From Pseudomonas oligotrophica (lineage in GTDB: Bacteria > Pseudomonadota > Gammaproteobacteria > Pseudomonadales > Pseudomonadaceae): 64,000 nucleotides of DNA. The notes under the pieces were generated by a model. It saw only the letters and a program-made list of their open reading frames with translations. It did no database searches and had not been told where the DNA came from. The DNA lies in the NCBI RefSeq assembly GCF_021726475.1, contig NZ_JAKJRU010000001.1, positions 310,001 through 374,000 of the forward strand. The letters are read 5' to 3'. Of the stretch, positions 36,268 through 45,967 are shown piece by piece. The translations under genes and the position numbers were made by a program. The stretch's first letter is position 1. Each line of letters begins with the position of its first letter.

Positions 36268-38166
36268 ATGCAGAGAACAAGAAGAAAACAGCTGCAAAAA
36301 AGCCTGGGGCTGACGCTGGTCGGTGGTGCGCTGGGCCTGGCGCCCGTCGTCGCGGCGCTGGCCGAGGAAGAGACCCGCGTCACCGGCTTCTACGAGAACG
36401 CCACCTACGTGCGCGACTCGGTGGGCCTGTCGAAATTCCGCAACACCCTGCAGGTCAACGCCGACCGTGCGCTGGAGGACCGCGGGCTGTTTCGCAACAT
36501 CAAGTTCCACGGCACCTTCCGCGGCACCTACGACGGCGTCTACGACCTCAACTCCAGCGAGTACGGCAGCGGCGCCGGCGGGCCGATCATGCTGGAGAAC
36601 AGCGCCATGGGTAACAGCGTGCCGCACGGCGGCGGGCTGACGGTGCCGGGCACGCTGCTCGGCTTCGACCCGGCGCAGAACCCCAACGAGGGGATGATCG
36701 TGCTCGGCGAAAACCTGCACAGGACGCGCGGCGGCGTCGGCTTCGGCGTGCCGGTGCGGCCCTGCGACAAGGACAGCCGCGGCTGCATCGACGACTACCT
36801 GGACGCCGACAGCAACGACCTGCGCTTCCCCGAGTTCAACGAGCGGCTGGACTTCATCCGCGAGCTGTACATGGACTTCGACCACGACCTGCCCAACGGC
36901 GACATGGTCAGCTGGCGGCTCGGCAAGCAGCAGGTGGTCTGGGGCCGCACCGACCTGTTCCGCGTGCTCGACGTGATCAACCCGGTGGACTACTCGCGCA
37001 ACAACATCTACGACGAGCTGGAAGACATCCGCATCCCCATGTGGATCGCCAAGGCCGACTGGCGGATGGGCGCCGGCGAGGTGTTCGACGACCTCAACCT
37101 GTCGTTCGTCTGGAACTTCGACAAGTTCCGCCCGCATAACCTCGGCCAGTGCGGCACGCCCAACGCGATCCTCGATGCGGCCTGCTTCTTCCGCGGCATG
37201 AACAACCTGTGGGAGAACGGCGGCACGGTGGCCAACTTCGCCGGCGCCAGCCCCGACGGCGGCATCGCCACCGACTTCGGCCCCGGGCAGATCGGCATCC
37301 GCAAGGCGCACATGCCGTCCTGGAGCCTGTCCAACACCCAGTTCGGGGTGAAGCTCGAAGGCGTCTACGGCGACCTCGGCTTCAGCCTCAACGCGCTGAC
37401 CTACCGCTCGCAGCTGCCCTCGCTGCGCGGCGGGGTACCGGGCGTCAACGCCTTCACCGGCGAGGTCGCGCCCTGGCCGAGCCTGATCGCCTTCGACATC
37501 CACTTCCCGCGGGTCAACCTGGTCGGCGGCTCGCTGGACTATTACTCGCAGGCGATCGACACGGTGTTCCGCGTGGAAGTGGCGCACACCTCCGGCGAGG
37601 AGTTCGCCAACACGCTGCAGACGCGGCTGTTCTCCGAGTCGGACGTGACCCGCTACGTGATCGGCGCCGACAAGAACGTGTTCATCCCCTTCCTCAACCC
37701 GGGCCGCGCCTTCCTCATCTCCGGCCAGCTGTTCGGCCAGCACATCCACGAGCACCAGGAAGAGACGCGCGCCTGGGGCAAGGCCGGCATGCCGGACTGG
37801 GAGCAGAACTGGATCGCCACGCTGCTGTTCAAGGGCTGGTGGATGAACGACCGCCTCAGCCCGCAGCTGCTCGCCGCGCATGACTTCAAGGCGCAGGCCA
37901 CCGCCATCGCGCCGAGCGTCGAGTACCTGTTCAGCGACAACCTCAGGATCATCGCCGGCGCCAACGTCAAGGTCGGCCGTGGCGCCCGCGAGTTCGACGA
38001 CTGCCGCAGCTGCAACCCCTGGGACCCCTTCACCAGCGCCGGCCAGCCCGAGGGCTACACCCTGGGCCTGGGTGGCTACGAGCCGCTTGGCCGCTTCCGC
38101 GCCGGCCCCATCGGCATGGCGCAGAAGGAAGACGAACTGCAGCTGACCCTGCGCTACAGCTTCTGA
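36268..38166 (+). CDS. DUF1302-family envelope protein
   Basis: A 632-residue protein with a signal peptide (VVAALAEEETRV) and many alternating aromatic strands in the mature part, e.g. WRLGKQQVVWGRTDLFRVLD and YLFSDNLRIIAGANVKVG. It ends in LQLTLRYSF, a terminal Phe typical of outer-membrane beta-barrels. It matches the DUF1302 family, which is found with DUF1329 and RND permeases. No enzymatic motif is seen. A C-terminal CRSCNPW could form a disulfide. It is 40 bases after the permease gene in the same operon. An outer-membrane channel role is inference. Confidence 0.8.
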   Translation: MQRTRRKQLQKSLGLTLVGGALGLAPVVAALAEEETRVTGFYENATYVRDSVGLSKFRNTLQVNADRALEDRGLFRNIKFHGTFRGTYDGVYDLNSSEYGSGAGGPIMLENSAMGNSVPHGGGLTVPGTLLGFDPAQNPNEGMIVLGENLHRTRGGVGFGVPVRPCDKDSRGCIDDYLDADSNDLRFPEFNERLDFIRELYMDFDHDLPNGDMVSWRLGKQQVVWGRTDLFRVLDVINPVDYSRNNIYDELEDIRIPMWIAKADWRMGAGEVFDDLNLSFVWNFDKFRPHNLGQCGTPNAILDAACFFRGMNNLWENGGTVANFAGASPDGGIATDFGPGQIGIRKAHMPSWSLSNTQFGVKLEGVYGDLGFSLNALTYRSQLPSLRGGVPGVNAFTGEVAPWPSLIAFDIHFPRVNLVGGSLDYYSQAIDTVFRVEVAHTSGEEFANTLQTRLFSESDVTRYVIGADKNVFIPFLNPGRAFLISGQLFGQHIHEHQEETRAWGKAGMPDWEQNWIATLLFKGWWMNDRLSPQLLAAHDFKAQATAIAPSVEYLFSDNLRIIAGANVKVGRGAREFDDCRSCNPWDPFTSAGQPEGYTLGLGGYEPLGRFRAGPIGMAQKEDELQLTLRYSF

Positions 38167-38186
38167 TCACACGAGGAACGGACAAC

Positions 38187-39506
38187 ATGCACAACAACAA
38201 TCGATTCCGCCTGACTGCCCTGACCCTGGCGCTGGCCGCCGGCACCGCCATGGCCGCCGAGAACGACCCGGTGATCCAGAACTCCTTCTATCCCTACGCC
38301 AAGGACACGCCCAGCCACGCTGGGCTGTCGGCCGGCACGGTGATCAACAAGGGCAACGTCGCGCAGTTCAAGGACATCGTCGACCCGGCCTTCTACGGCT
38401 TCATCGAGAAGGGCTGGGTGGAGCTGAAGGTCGGCGAGACCACCTCCTTCGACCTGCACCCCAACTACGTCAAGGCCACCCAGGACGGCGCCGGCCAGGT
38501 CAAGCTGGGCGCCAAGCCCGGCGAGATCCAGGGCTGGGTCGCCGGCCGGCCGTTCCCGCAGGAGCCGGACGCCAGCGACCCGCGCGCCGGCGAGAAGCTC
38601 GCCTGGAACTACAAGTACGGCTACAACTGGGGCGACAGCGCGGCGATCTACCCGTTCTACTGGAAGTACCGCGACATGGACTCGGGCAAGGTCGAGCGCA
38701 CCATCAAGTTCAACTTCCACTTCCTCAACTTCACCGGGCGGGTCAACCAAGAGCCCAAGCCGGCCATCACGCCGAACCCCTCGGACCTGTTCCGCGGCAT
38801 CTACGTCAACGTGCTGGAGCCGCACGACGTGCGCAACACCCAGCTGTTGATCCACCGCGCGCAGGATGACCTCAAGCGCGACAACTCCTGGCTGTACCTC
38901 GGCTTCCAGCGCCGCGTGCGCCGCCTGGCCACCGGCCAGGTGACCGACGCCTTCCTCGGCTCGGACCTGATGATTGAGGACTTCGAAGGCTACAACGGGC
39001 GCATCTCCGACATGGAGTGGAGCTACAAGGGCACCCGCTACATGCTGATGCCGTTCTACAACCACAACGAGCTCAAGCTCGACGCCGAGACGCACAAGGA
39101 CAGCGACGGCTACCAGGTGGTGGCCTTCGGCGGCCAGGGCGGCTGCTTCCCGGAGATCACCTGGCAGCTTCGCAAGGTCTACGAGGTCGAGGCCGCGCCG
39201 GTGGACGGCAGCCACCCGCTGTCCAAGCGCGTGCACTACATGGACGCGCAGACCTTCACCGTGCCGCGCACCATCTCCTACGACCGCAAGGGCGCGCTGT
39301 GGAAGACCTTCACCATCGGCCAGGCCCACCCGGACCACCACCTGCCGGCGAACAAGGGCTCGGGCGTGTCGATCGACGACAGCTTCAGCATGATCGACGT
39401 GCAGGCCATGCACTGCACCTCCGGCCAGTTCAAGGGCATGGTCGATCCCAAGCTGAGCCCGCCGGAGATGTTCAGCGTGCAGCACATGCGCGCCACCGGT
39501 AACTGA
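38187..39506 (+). CDS. DUF1329-family periplasmic/outer-membrane protein
   Basis: A 439-residue exported protein with a signal peptide ending [10 protein letters not shown]. The body has [35 protein letters not shown] and [20 protein letters not shown], which are typical of DUF1329. The family has been linked by fold to LolA/LolB-like lipid carriers, which would suit a periplasmic shuttle for hydrophobic ligands. It follows DUF1302 by 20 bases and ends the core operon. Confidence 0.8.
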   Translation: MHNNNRFRLTALTLALAAGTAMAAENDPVIQNSFYPYAKDTPSHAGLSAGTVINKGNVAQFKDIVDPAFYGFIEKGWVELKVGETTSFDLHPNYVKATQDGAGQVKLGAKPGEIQGWVAGRPFPQEPDASDPRAGEKLAWNYKYGYNWGDSAAIYPFYWKYRDMDSGKVERTIKFNFHFLNFTGRVNQEPKPAITPNPSDLFRGIYVNVLEPHDVRNTQLLIHRAQDDLKRDNSWLYLGFQRRVRRLATGQVTDAFLGSDLMIEDFEGYNGRISDMEWSYKGTRYMLMPFYNHNELKLDAETHKDSDGYQVVAFGGQGGCFPEITWQLRKVYEVEAAPVDGSHPLSKRVHYMDAQTFTVPRTISYDRKGALWKTFTIGQAHPDHHLPANKGSGVSIDDSFSMIDVQAMHCTSGQFKGMVDPKLSPPEMFSVQHMRATGN

Positions 39507-39552
39507 GCCTTCGCCGTCCGGCGTCCTGCCGGGCGGCCGCTTCCCATTCTCC

Positions 39553-39587
39553 CCGGCCCACCGGCGTTCACGCGCCGGCGGGCCGCC
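39553..39587 (+). other. GC hairpin after the DUF1329 gene
   Basis: GGCCCACCGGCG and CGCCGGCGGGCC flank a short loop just before the chemoreceptor gene. No U-run follows (GCCCTTGG), so it is not a classical terminator. It may weaken read-through or stabilise the mRNA end. Confidence 0.4.
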
Positions 39588-39619
39588 CTTGGTTCAAGAA
39601 CTTGGTTCAGGAAAAAGCC

Positions 39620-41167
39620 ATGCACAACGACCGCAACGGTGCCCACGCGCCCGGCGAACAGCTGGTGCTGCTGACCGACAGCCAGGCCAACATCCTCTAC
39701 GCCAGCCCGGTGCTGTGCCGCCAGCTGGGCCATCCCGAGGCCGCCCTCGAGGGCAGGCCGGCTTCGCTGCTGCGCCATCCGGACATGCCCGGCGGGCCGA
39801 TCAAGGACCTCTGGGCCACCCTCGGCCGCGGCCAGAGCTGGATGGGCATGATGAAGAACCGTCGCGCCGATGGTCGCGAGTTCTGGGTCGATGCCTTCAT
39901 CAGCCCGGTGCTCGATGACGGCGTGGTCAGCGAATACCAGGCGATCTACCGCCTGCCGGATGCCGCGACCATCGCGCGCGCCGAGGCCATCTACCGCCTG
40001 CGCAGCCAGGGCCGGCAGCCGGCGGCGTTGCGCTGGCGCTGGCTGGGCCGCAGCCGCCAGCAGGTCCTGCTCGCCAGCCTGGCCTTCACGCCACTCGGCG
40101 TGCTCGCCTCGAGCCAGGCGCCGGCGCTCGGGCTGGCGCTGCTGCTCGGCGGTATCGCCGCCTGCGCGCTGCTGCTCGGCCTGCATGCGCGACCCTTTGC
40201 GCAACTGGTGGCGCAGAGCCGCCAGCGGGTCGAGCACCCGATCAAGCAGCTGATCTACACCGGGCGGATCGACGAGATCGGCCAGCTGCAACTGGGCAAC
40301 CGCCTGCTCGAAGCGCAACTGGCCTCGATGCTGGCGCGGGTCGGCGACAGCAGCGGCCGGGTCGCCGGCCTCGCCGAGCGCACCCGCGAACTGCTCGGCA
40401 CCGGCAATCGCGCGGCCGAACAGCAGCAACAGGCGCTGGATGCCATCAGCGCCGCGGTGGAGGAACTCAGCGCCACCATCCGCGAGGTGGCCGGCAACAC
40501 CGCCAGCGCCGCAGCGCTGACCCGCCAGGCGCTGGCGCTCGGCAGCCAGGGCCAGCAGCGGGTCGAGGTGGCCGGGCAGCGCATCGGCAGCCTGGCCGGC
40601 ACCCTCGACCAGTCCGCCGAGGCGGTGGCCGTGCTGAGCCGCCACAGCCAGGCCATCGGCGGCATCCTCGAGGTGATCCGCAGCATCGCCGAGCAGACCA
40701 ACCTGCTGGCGCTGAATGCCGCCATCGAGGCGGCGAGGGCCGGCGACAACGGCCGCGGCTTCGCCGTGGTGGCCGACGAGGTGCGCTCGCTGGCGCAGCG
40801 CACCCAGGCCTCCACCGACGAGATCCAGCAGATGATCGAAGCGCTGCGCCAGGGCACCGGGCAGGTGGTCGGCAGCATGCAGCAGGGCCTGCAGCAGTCG
40901 CGCGCCAGCGTCGAGCAGGTCGCCGCCACCGCGCAGGCGCTGGCCGAGATCACCGGCCTGGTGGGCGAGATCGCCGAGGCCGGCGGGCAGATCGCCGAGG
41001 CGGGCACCCAGCAGAGCGCCGCCGCCGAGGAGATCAACCAGAAGCTCTGCGCGCTGCAGGAACTGGCCCGGCACAGCCTGCAGCTGCAGCACGAAAGCTT
41101 CGAGGTGGCCGACGAAGTCAGTCGCCAGGCGGGCCGCCAGCGCGCCCTGCTGGCGCAGATGGGCTGA
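39620..41167 (+). CDS. PAS-domain methyl-accepting chemotaxis protein (Aer-like)
   Basis: A 515-residue receptor. The N-terminal PAS domain (about 15-120: [22 protein letters not shown] then [21 protein letters not shown]) is cytoplasmic, followed by two membrane helices (about 150-190), a HAMP-like stretch and a signalling domain with the conserved tip [21 protein letters not shown]. This is the Aer/energy-taxis layout. The ATG at 39620 has CAGGAAAA ahead. It is 113 bases after the DUF1329 gene on the same strand, possibly read from the same sigma-54 promoter, suggesting a response to phenol catabolism or redox state. Pseudomonas Aer2-type receptors are known to mediate phenol-linked taxis. 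Confidence 0.88.
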   Translation: MHNDRNGAHAPGEQLVLLTDSQANILYASPVLCRQLGHPEAALEGRPASLLRHPDMPGGPIKDLWATLGRGQSWMGMMKNRRADGREFWVDAFISPVLDDGVVSEYQAIYRLPDAATIARAEAIYRLRSQGRQPAALRWRWLGRSRQQVLLASLAFTPLGVLASSQAPALGLALLLGGIAACALLLGLHARPFAQLVAQSRQRVEHPIKQLIYTGRIDEIGQLQLGNRLLEAQLASMLARVGDSSGRVAGLAERTRELLGTGNRAAEQQQQALDAISAAVEELSATIREVAGNTASAAALTRQALALGSQGQQRVEVAGQRIGSLAGTLDQSAEAVAVLSRHSQAIGGILEVIRSIAEQTNLLALNAAIEAARAGDNGRGFAVVADEVRSLAQRTQASTDEIQQMIEALRQGTGQVVGSMQQGLQQSRASVEQVAATAQALAEITGLVGEIAEAGGQIAEAGTQQSAAAEEINQKLCALQELARHSLQLQHESFEVADEVSRQAGRQRALLAQMG

Positions 41168-41175
41168 TCGCCGCG

Positions 41176-41204
41176 CCGATCGTTACGATCAACGTAACGA
41201 TCGG
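41176..41204. promoter_or_regulatory. 29-base perfect palindrome upstream of mdcA
   Basis: Arms CCGATCGTTACG (41176-41187) and CGTAACGATCGG (41193-41204) are perfect 12-base inverted repeats with spacer ATCAA. They lie 9 bases after the chemoreceptor stop and about 78 bases before mdcA. No U-run follows, so an operator is more likely than a terminator. The binding protein is unknown; MdcR or another regulator is possible. Confidence 0.6.
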
Positions 41205-41281
41205 TCTCCGAGCTTGATTGATGACCCTTCGGTCACCTCCCTACTGTGCGCTCCACAAAGCGGAAAACCTGTGGAGTCGCC

Positions 41282-42949
41282 ATGACAACAACAATCTCCC
41301 CACCGCCGCAGTGGTCGCGTCGTCGCGCTGAAAAAGCCCGTCGTCTCGATCAGGTGCAGAGCCTCGCCGATGGCGTGGTACTGCCCAGCGAGCGGATCGT
41401 CGAGGCCCTGGAACTCTTGATCGCCCCTGGCGACCGGGTGGTGCTCGAGGGTAACAACCAGAAGCAGGCGGACTTCCTCTCCCGCTCCCTGGCCAAGGCC
41501 GACCCCGGCAAGCTGCACGACCTGCACATGATCATGCCGAGCGTCAGCCGCGCCGAGCACCTGGATCTGTTCGAGCGGCAGATCGCGCGCAAGCTCGACT
41601 TCTCCTTTGCCGGCCCGCAGAGCCTGCGCATCAGCCAGCTGCTCGAGGACGGCCTGCTGGAAGTCGGCGCCATCCACACCTACATCGAACTCTACTCGCG
41701 CCTCTTGGTGGACCTGATCCCCAACGTCGCGCTGGTCGCCGGCTTCCAAGCCGACCGCCACGGCAACATCTACACCGGCCCCAGCACCGAAGACACCCCG
41801 GCGCTGGTCGAGCCGACCGCCTTCAGCGACGGCATCGTCATCGTCCAGGTCAACGAGATCGTCGACGATCTGCCGCGCGTGGACATCCCGGCGAGCTGGG
41901 TCGATTTCGTCGTGGTGGCGGACAAGCCCTTCTACATCGAGCCGCTGTTCACCCGCGACCCGCGCCACATCAAGCCGGTGCACGTGCTGATGGCGATGAT
42001 GGCGATCCGCGGCATCTACGAAAAACACAACGTGCAGTCGCTCAACCACGGCATCGGTTTCAACACCGCGGCCATCGAGCTGATCCTGCCGACCTACGGC
42101 GAATCCCTCGGCCTGAAGGGCAAGATCTGCCGCAACTGGACGCTCAACCCGCACCCGACGCTGATCCCGGCGATCGAGACCGGCTGGGTCCAGAGCGTGC
42201 ATTGCTTCGGCACCGAGCTGGGCATGGAGAACTACATCGCCCAGCGCCCGGACGTGTTCTTCACCGGCCGCGACGGCTCGATGCGCTCCAACCGCATGAT
42301 GTGCCAGCTGGCCGGGCAGTACGCGGTGGACCTGTTCATCGGTGCAACGCTGCAGGTCGATGGCGACGGGCATTCCTCCACTGTCACCCGTGGCCGCCTG
42401 GCCGGTTTCGGCGGTGCGCCGAACATGGGCCACGATCCGCGCGGCCGTCGCCATCCGACGCCCGCCTGGTTGGACATGGCCATGCCCGGCGGCGAAGCCC
42501 CGGTGACCATGCTCGAGCGCGGCAAGAAGCTCGTGGTGCAGATGGTCGAGACCTTCCAGGAAGGCGGCAAACCCACCTTCGTCGAGCAGCTCGACGCGGT
42601 GGAGGTGGCGAAGAAGAGCGGCATGCCGCTGGCGCCGATCATGATCTACGGCGACGACGTCACCCACCTGCTCACCGAGGAAGGCATCGCCTACCTGTAC
42701 AAGGCCCGCTCGCTGGAGGAGCGCCAGGCGATGATCGCCGCGGTGGCCGGCGTCACCAGCATCGGCCTGCGGCACAACCCGAAGGACACCGAGCGCATGC
42801 GCCGCGAAGGGTTGATCGCCTTGCCGGAAGACCTCGGCATCCGCCGCAACGACGCCAGCCGCGAGCTGCTGGCGGCCAAGAGCATCGCCGAGCTGGTCGA
42901 CTGGTCCGGCGGCCTCTACAACCCGCCTGCCAAGTTCAGGAGCTGGTGA
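41282..42949 (+). CDS. mdcA: MdcA, malonate decarboxylase alpha subunit (ACP transferase)
   Basis: A 555-residue protein of the CoA-transferase family. It starts [21 protein letters not shown] and has the characteristic [21 protein letters not shown] and [21 protein letters not shown] segments. It exchanges acetyl for malonyl on the MdcC acyl carrier protein. First gene of the mdcABCDEGH operon; its TGA overlaps the mdcB ATG by one base. Confidence 0.96.
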   Translation: MTTTISPPPQWSRRRAEKARRLDQVQSLADGVVLPSERIVEALELLIAPGDRVVLEGNNQKQADFLSRSLAKADPGKLHDLHMIMPSVSRAEHLDLFERQIARKLDFSFAGPQSLRISQLLEDGLLEVGAIHTYIELYSRLLVDLIPNVALVAGFQADRHGNIYTGPSTEDTPALVEPTAFSDGIVIVQVNEIVDDLPRVDIPASWVDFVVVADKPFYIEPLFTRDPRHIKPVHVLMAMMAIRGIYEKHNVQSLNHGIGFNTAAIELILPTYGESLGLKGKICRNWTLNPHPTLIPAIETGWVQSVHCFGTELGMENYIAQRPDVFFTGRDGSMRSNRMMCQLAGQYAVDLFIGATLQVDGDGHSSTVTRGRLAGFGGAPNMGHDPRGRRHPTPAWLDMAMPGGEAPVTMLERGKKLVVQMVETFQEGGKPTFVEQLDAVEVAKKSGMPLAPIMIYGDDVTHLLTEEGIAYLYKARSLEERQAMIAAVAGVTSIGLRHNPKDTERMRREGLIALPEDLGIRRNDASRELLAAKSIAELVDWSGGLYNPPAKFRSW

Positions 42950-43824
42950 TGAGCGCACTCATTGCACGACAGGCGCCGTCCGCGGCCGAGCGCCTGGCCG
43001 ATCTGGCGGTGCAGGCGCTGGTCGACGAGGCCGATCTGTCGCCCAAGCCGGGGCTGGTCGACCGGCGCGGCAGTGGCGCGCACAGCGATCTGCATCTGGG
43101 GCTGATGCACGCCTCGGCCCATGCGCTGTGGCCGGCGTTCAAGGCGATGGCCGAAGCGGCGCAGGAAATTGGCGAAGTTGGCCAGCCCTTGCGCGAAACC
43201 CTCGGCCAGCTGGGCCGCGACGGCGAAGCCGACATGCTCCGCGTGACGGGTGGCGTAAATACCCATCGAGGGGCGATCTGGGCGCTGGGGCTGCTCAGTG
43301 CGGCGGCGGCGCTGGAAACCGACGCGCCTGACGCCCGAGGCGTTGCGGCAACGGCCGCGGCTCTGGCCCGTTTGAGCGACCCGGCCGTACCGGTCACTTC
43401 CGACAGCCACGGCGCGCGAGTCTGCCGTGCCTATGGTGTGCTCGGTGCGCGGGAGCAGGCGCAGCATGGCTTTCCTGCCGTCATCGAACAGGGCCTGCCG
43501 CAGCTGCTGGTAAGTCGCCGCGGCGGGGCCGGCGAGCAGAACGCCCGGCTCGATGCGTTGCTGGCGATCATGACCGAGCTCAGCGACACCTGCGTGCTGC
43601 ACCGCGCCGGCCTCGACGGCCTGACCCGGATGCAGCAGGGCGCCCGTGCCGTACTGGCTGCCGGCGGTTGTGCCAGCCTCGTCGGGCGCCGCCAGCTGCG
43701 CGCACTGGAAGGCGAGATGTTGTCGCTGCGTGCCTCGCCGGGCGGCGCCGCCGACCTGCTGGCCGCCACCTTATTCCTCGACCGTCTGGCGCCCGCCGCG
43801 TCGGCGCCGACTGGGAGCTACTGA
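42949..43824 (+). CDS. mdcB: MdcB, triphosphoribosyl-dephospho-CoA synthase
   Basis: A 291-residue protein of the CitG/MdcB family. Key segments are [25 protein letters not shown] and [20 protein letters not shown]. It makes 2'-(5''-triphosphoribosyl)-3'-dephospho-CoA from ATP and dephospho-CoA, the precursor of the MdcC prosthetic group. The start overlaps mdcA. Length fits the family. Confidence 0.94.
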   Translation: MSALIARQAPSAAERLADLAVQALVDEADLSPKPGLVDRRGSGAHSDLHLGLMHASAHALWPAFKAMAEAAQEIGEVGQPLRETLGQLGRDGEADMLRVTGGVNTHRGAIWALGLLSAAAALETDAPDARGVAATAAALARLSDPAVPVTSDSHGARVCRAYGVLGAREQAQHGFPAVIEQGLPQLLVSRRGGAGEQNARLDALLAIMTELSDTCVLHRAGLDGLTRMQQGARAVLAAGGCASLVGRRQLRALEGEMLSLRASPGGAADLLAATLFLDRLAPAASAPTGSY

Positions 43825-43826
43825 AC

Positions 43827-44126
43827 ATGGAAACCCTGTCTTTCGAATTCGCCGCCGGGCAACCCGCCCGCGGCAAGGCTCTGGTCGGCGTGGTCGGCTC
43901 GGGCGATCTGGAAGTGCTGCTGGAACCCGGCCAGGCCGGCAAGCTGGCGATCCAGGTGGTCACCTCGGTCAATGGTGCCGAGCAGCGCTGGAAGAGCCTG
44001 TTCGAGCGGATGTTCCGCGAGCAGAACCTGCCGGCACTGAACATCGATATTCACGATTTTGGGGCCACGCCCGGCGTAGTGCGTCTGCGCCTGGAGCAGG
44101 GACTGGAGGAGGTCGGCCATGACTGA
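43827..44126 (+). CDS. mdcC: MdcC, malonate decarboxylase acyl carrier (delta) subunit
   Basis: A 99-residue acyl carrier protein starting METLSFEFAAGQPARGKALVG. The predicted attachment serine is S25 in VGSGDLEVL, which carries the phosphoribosyl-dephospho-CoA group. It is recognised by MdcA, MdcD and MdcE. Its end overlaps the mdcD start by 8 bases. The ATG is two bases after the mdcB stop. Confidence 0.94.
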   Translation: METLSFEFAAGQPARGKALVGVVGSGDLEVLLEPGQAGKLAIQVVTSVNGAEQRWKSLFERMFREQNLPALNIDIHDFGATPGVVRLRLEQGLEEVGHD

Positions 44127-44985
44127 TGTGTCCGCTAACACCGTGGCCCGTTTACTTGAGTCGCGCAGCTTCGTCGAGCTCGGTGCCCGCCAGCGTGCCC
44201 GCGCACTGCTGGACGAAGGCAGCTTCCGCGAACTGCTCGATCCGTTCGATCGCGTCACCTCACCTTGGCTGCCGAAGCAGGGCATCGTCACCCAGGCCGA
44301 CGACGGCGTGGTGGTCGCCAAGGGCACCATTGACGGCCAGCCGGCGGTGATCGCCGCCATCGAAGGCGCCTTCCAGGGCGGCAGCATGGGCGAAGTCGGC
44401 GGCGCGAAGATCGCAGGCTTGCTGGAACTGGCTGCTGAAGACAACCGCAACGGCATCCCGACCCGCGCCGTGCTCCTGCTGGAAACCGGCGGCGTGCGTC
44501 TGCAGGAGGCCAACCTGGGCCTGGCCGCCATCGCCGAGATCCAGGCGGCCATCGTCGAGCTGCGCGACTACCAGCCGGTGATCGGTGTGGTCGCCGGTTC
44601 CGTCGGCTGCTTTGGCGGCATGTCCATCGCCGCCGGGCTGTGCAGCTACCTGGTCGTCACCCGCGAAGCCCGCGTCGGCCTCAATGGCCCGCAGGTGATC
44701 GAGCAGGAAGCCGGGCTCGACGAGTACGACTCCCGGGATCGCCCGTTCATCTGGAGCCTGACCGGTGGCGAGCAGCGCTATGCCTCGGGTCTGGTGGACG
44801 CCTACGTGGCCGACGACACCGACGCCATCCGCGCACAGCTGCACGAACTGTTCGCCCTCGGCAAGCCGCTGCAGCCGCGCAGCCGCCGCCACGCCTGGTA
44901 CCTCCAGCGCCTGGCCGATGTCGACACCCGCACGCAGCTTGATGCCGCCGCCGTGCGCGCCATCTACAGAGGAGATGCCCAATGA
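44119..44985 (+). CDS. mdcD: MdcD, malonate decarboxylase beta subunit
   Basis: A 288-residue carboxyltransferase-fold subunit. The EGAFQGGSMGEVGGAKI and GGVRLQEANLGLAAI segments are characteristic, and VVAGSVGCFGGMSIAAGLC provides the oxyanion glycine loop. With MdcE it decarboxylates malonyl-ACP. It overlaps mdcC and mdcE, implying translational coupling. Confidence 0.95.
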   Translation: MTDVSANTVARLLESRSFVELGARQRARALLDEGSFRELLDPFDRVTSPWLPKQGIVTQADDGVVVAKGTIDGQPAVIAAIEGAFQGGSMGEVGGAKIAGLLELAAEDNRNGIPTRAVLLLETGGVRLQEANLGLAAIAEIQAAIVELRDYQPVIGVVAGSVGCFGGMSIAAGLCSYLVVTREARVGLNGPQVIEQEAGLDEYDSRDRPFIWSLTGGEQRYASGLVDAYVADDTDAIRAQLHELFALGKPLQPRSRRHAWYLQRLADVDTRTQLDAAAVRAIYRGDAQ

Positions 44986-45767
44986 GCCGTGGACTGAACT
45001 GGTTGCAAGCCCTGGCCGGCGGCCAGGCACTGGCGGGCTATCCGGCCTCGGTGAAGGTGGTCGACGGCACGCTCGGTGAGCGCGCCGCCCGCTATATCGC
45101 CGTGGTGCCGGACGCCGAGAATCCCTTTCCGCGCGCGCGCAACGGCGAGGTCGGTCTGCTCGAAGGCTGGGCCCTGGGCCAGGGGCTGGACGAGGTGATC
45201 GCCGCCGATCGCGACAAGGCGGACAAGCGTGTGCTGGTCGCCGTGGTCGACGTGCCGAGCCAGGCCTACGGCCGTCGCGAAGAGGCGCTGGGCATTCATC
45301 AGGCGCTGGCCGGTGCGGTGGACGGCTATGCCCGTGCGCGGCTGGCCGGGCACCCGGTGATCGCGCTGCTGGTGGGCAAGGCCATGTCCGGCGCCTTTCT
45401 CGCTCACGGCTATCAGGCCCAGCGGATCATCGCCCTGCGCGATCCGGGCGTGATGGTGCATGCCATGGGCAAGGCCGCCGCGGCGCGCATCACCCTGCGC
45501 AGCGTCGAGGAGCTGGAAGCCCTGGCCGAATCGGTGCCGCCGATGGCCTACGACATCGACAACTACGCGACCCTCGGCCTGCTCTGGGAAACCCTCTCGG
45601 TGGACAGCATCGAGCAGCCTTCGGCGGACGACCTGCAGCGTGTGCGCGACTGCCTGAGCAAGGCTGTGGCGGACATTGGCGACAGCAGCGACCTGCGCGG
45701 TCGTCTCGGCGCGCCGAACCGCGAGGCGTCGTCGCGGGTGCGCGAGCTGCTGCGCGCGCAGTGGTAG
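44982..45767 (+). CDS. mdcE: MdcE, malonate decarboxylase gamma subunit
   Basis: A 261-residue partner of MdcD. Recognisable are VVPDAENPFPRARNGEVGLLEGW and LLVGKAMSGAFLAHGYQAQR. It overlaps mdcD by four bases (ATGA). The two subunits form the decarboxylase core. A 200-base gap with REP-like palindromes separates it from mdcG. Confidence 0.95.
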   Translation: MSRGLNWLQALAGGQALAGYPASVKVVDGTLGERAARYIAVVPDAENPFPRARNGEVGLLEGWALGQGLDEVIAADRDKADKRVLVAVVDVPSQAYGRREEALGIHQALAGAVDGYARARLAGHPVIALLVGKAMSGAFLAHGYQAQRIIALRDPGVMVHAMGKAAAARITLRSVEELEALAESVPPMAYDIDNYATLGLLWETLSVDSIEQPSADDLQRVRDCLSKAVADIGDSSDLRGRLGAPNREASSRVRELLRAQW

Positions 45768-45784
45768 AGCCGGGCGTCGGTGCC

Positions 45785-45903
45785 ATTCGCGGTCAAGACC
45801 GCTCCCACGGACGCGCCTGAACCGGACCTGTGGGAGCGACCGCGAAGACAGGCCTGGCCCCGGTCGCGGCTGCAGTTGTAGGCGCGGTCTGGACCGCGAA
45901 AAC
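45785..45903. repeat. REP/BIME-type palindromes between mdcE and mdcG
   Basis: TTCGCGGTCAAGACCGCTCC (45786-45805) is followed by an inverted partner GTGGGAGCGACCGCGAA (45829-45845) and a third unit GTAGGCGCGGTCTGGACCGC (45878-45897). These are Pseudomonas REP-type sequences, arranged head to head as a BIME. They are in the only large gap of the mdc operon and may affect mRNA stability between the catalytic and accessory genes. Confidence 0.75.
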
Positions 45904-45967
45904 CGGCCGCACCGAGGCTCTGAAATCAACCCAGGCGGGGCAACGCCCAGCCATGAGGAGGTTGCAG

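Noticed and set aside
33621..36383. 920-codon open frame antisense to the RND permease gene
   Set aside because: GC-rich codon bias keeps antisense frames open. The product is rich in H, Q, D, V and R without domain motifs, while the plus-strand frame is a clear RND protein.
36106..37881. 591-codon frame antisense to the DUF1302 gene
   Set aside because: No recognisable domain; the plus strand has a signal peptide, operon spacing and a ribosome site.
39553..39587. terminator between the DUF1329 gene and the chemoreceptor gene
   Set aside because: The stem is strong but is not followed by a U-run, so it is listed only as a hairpin.
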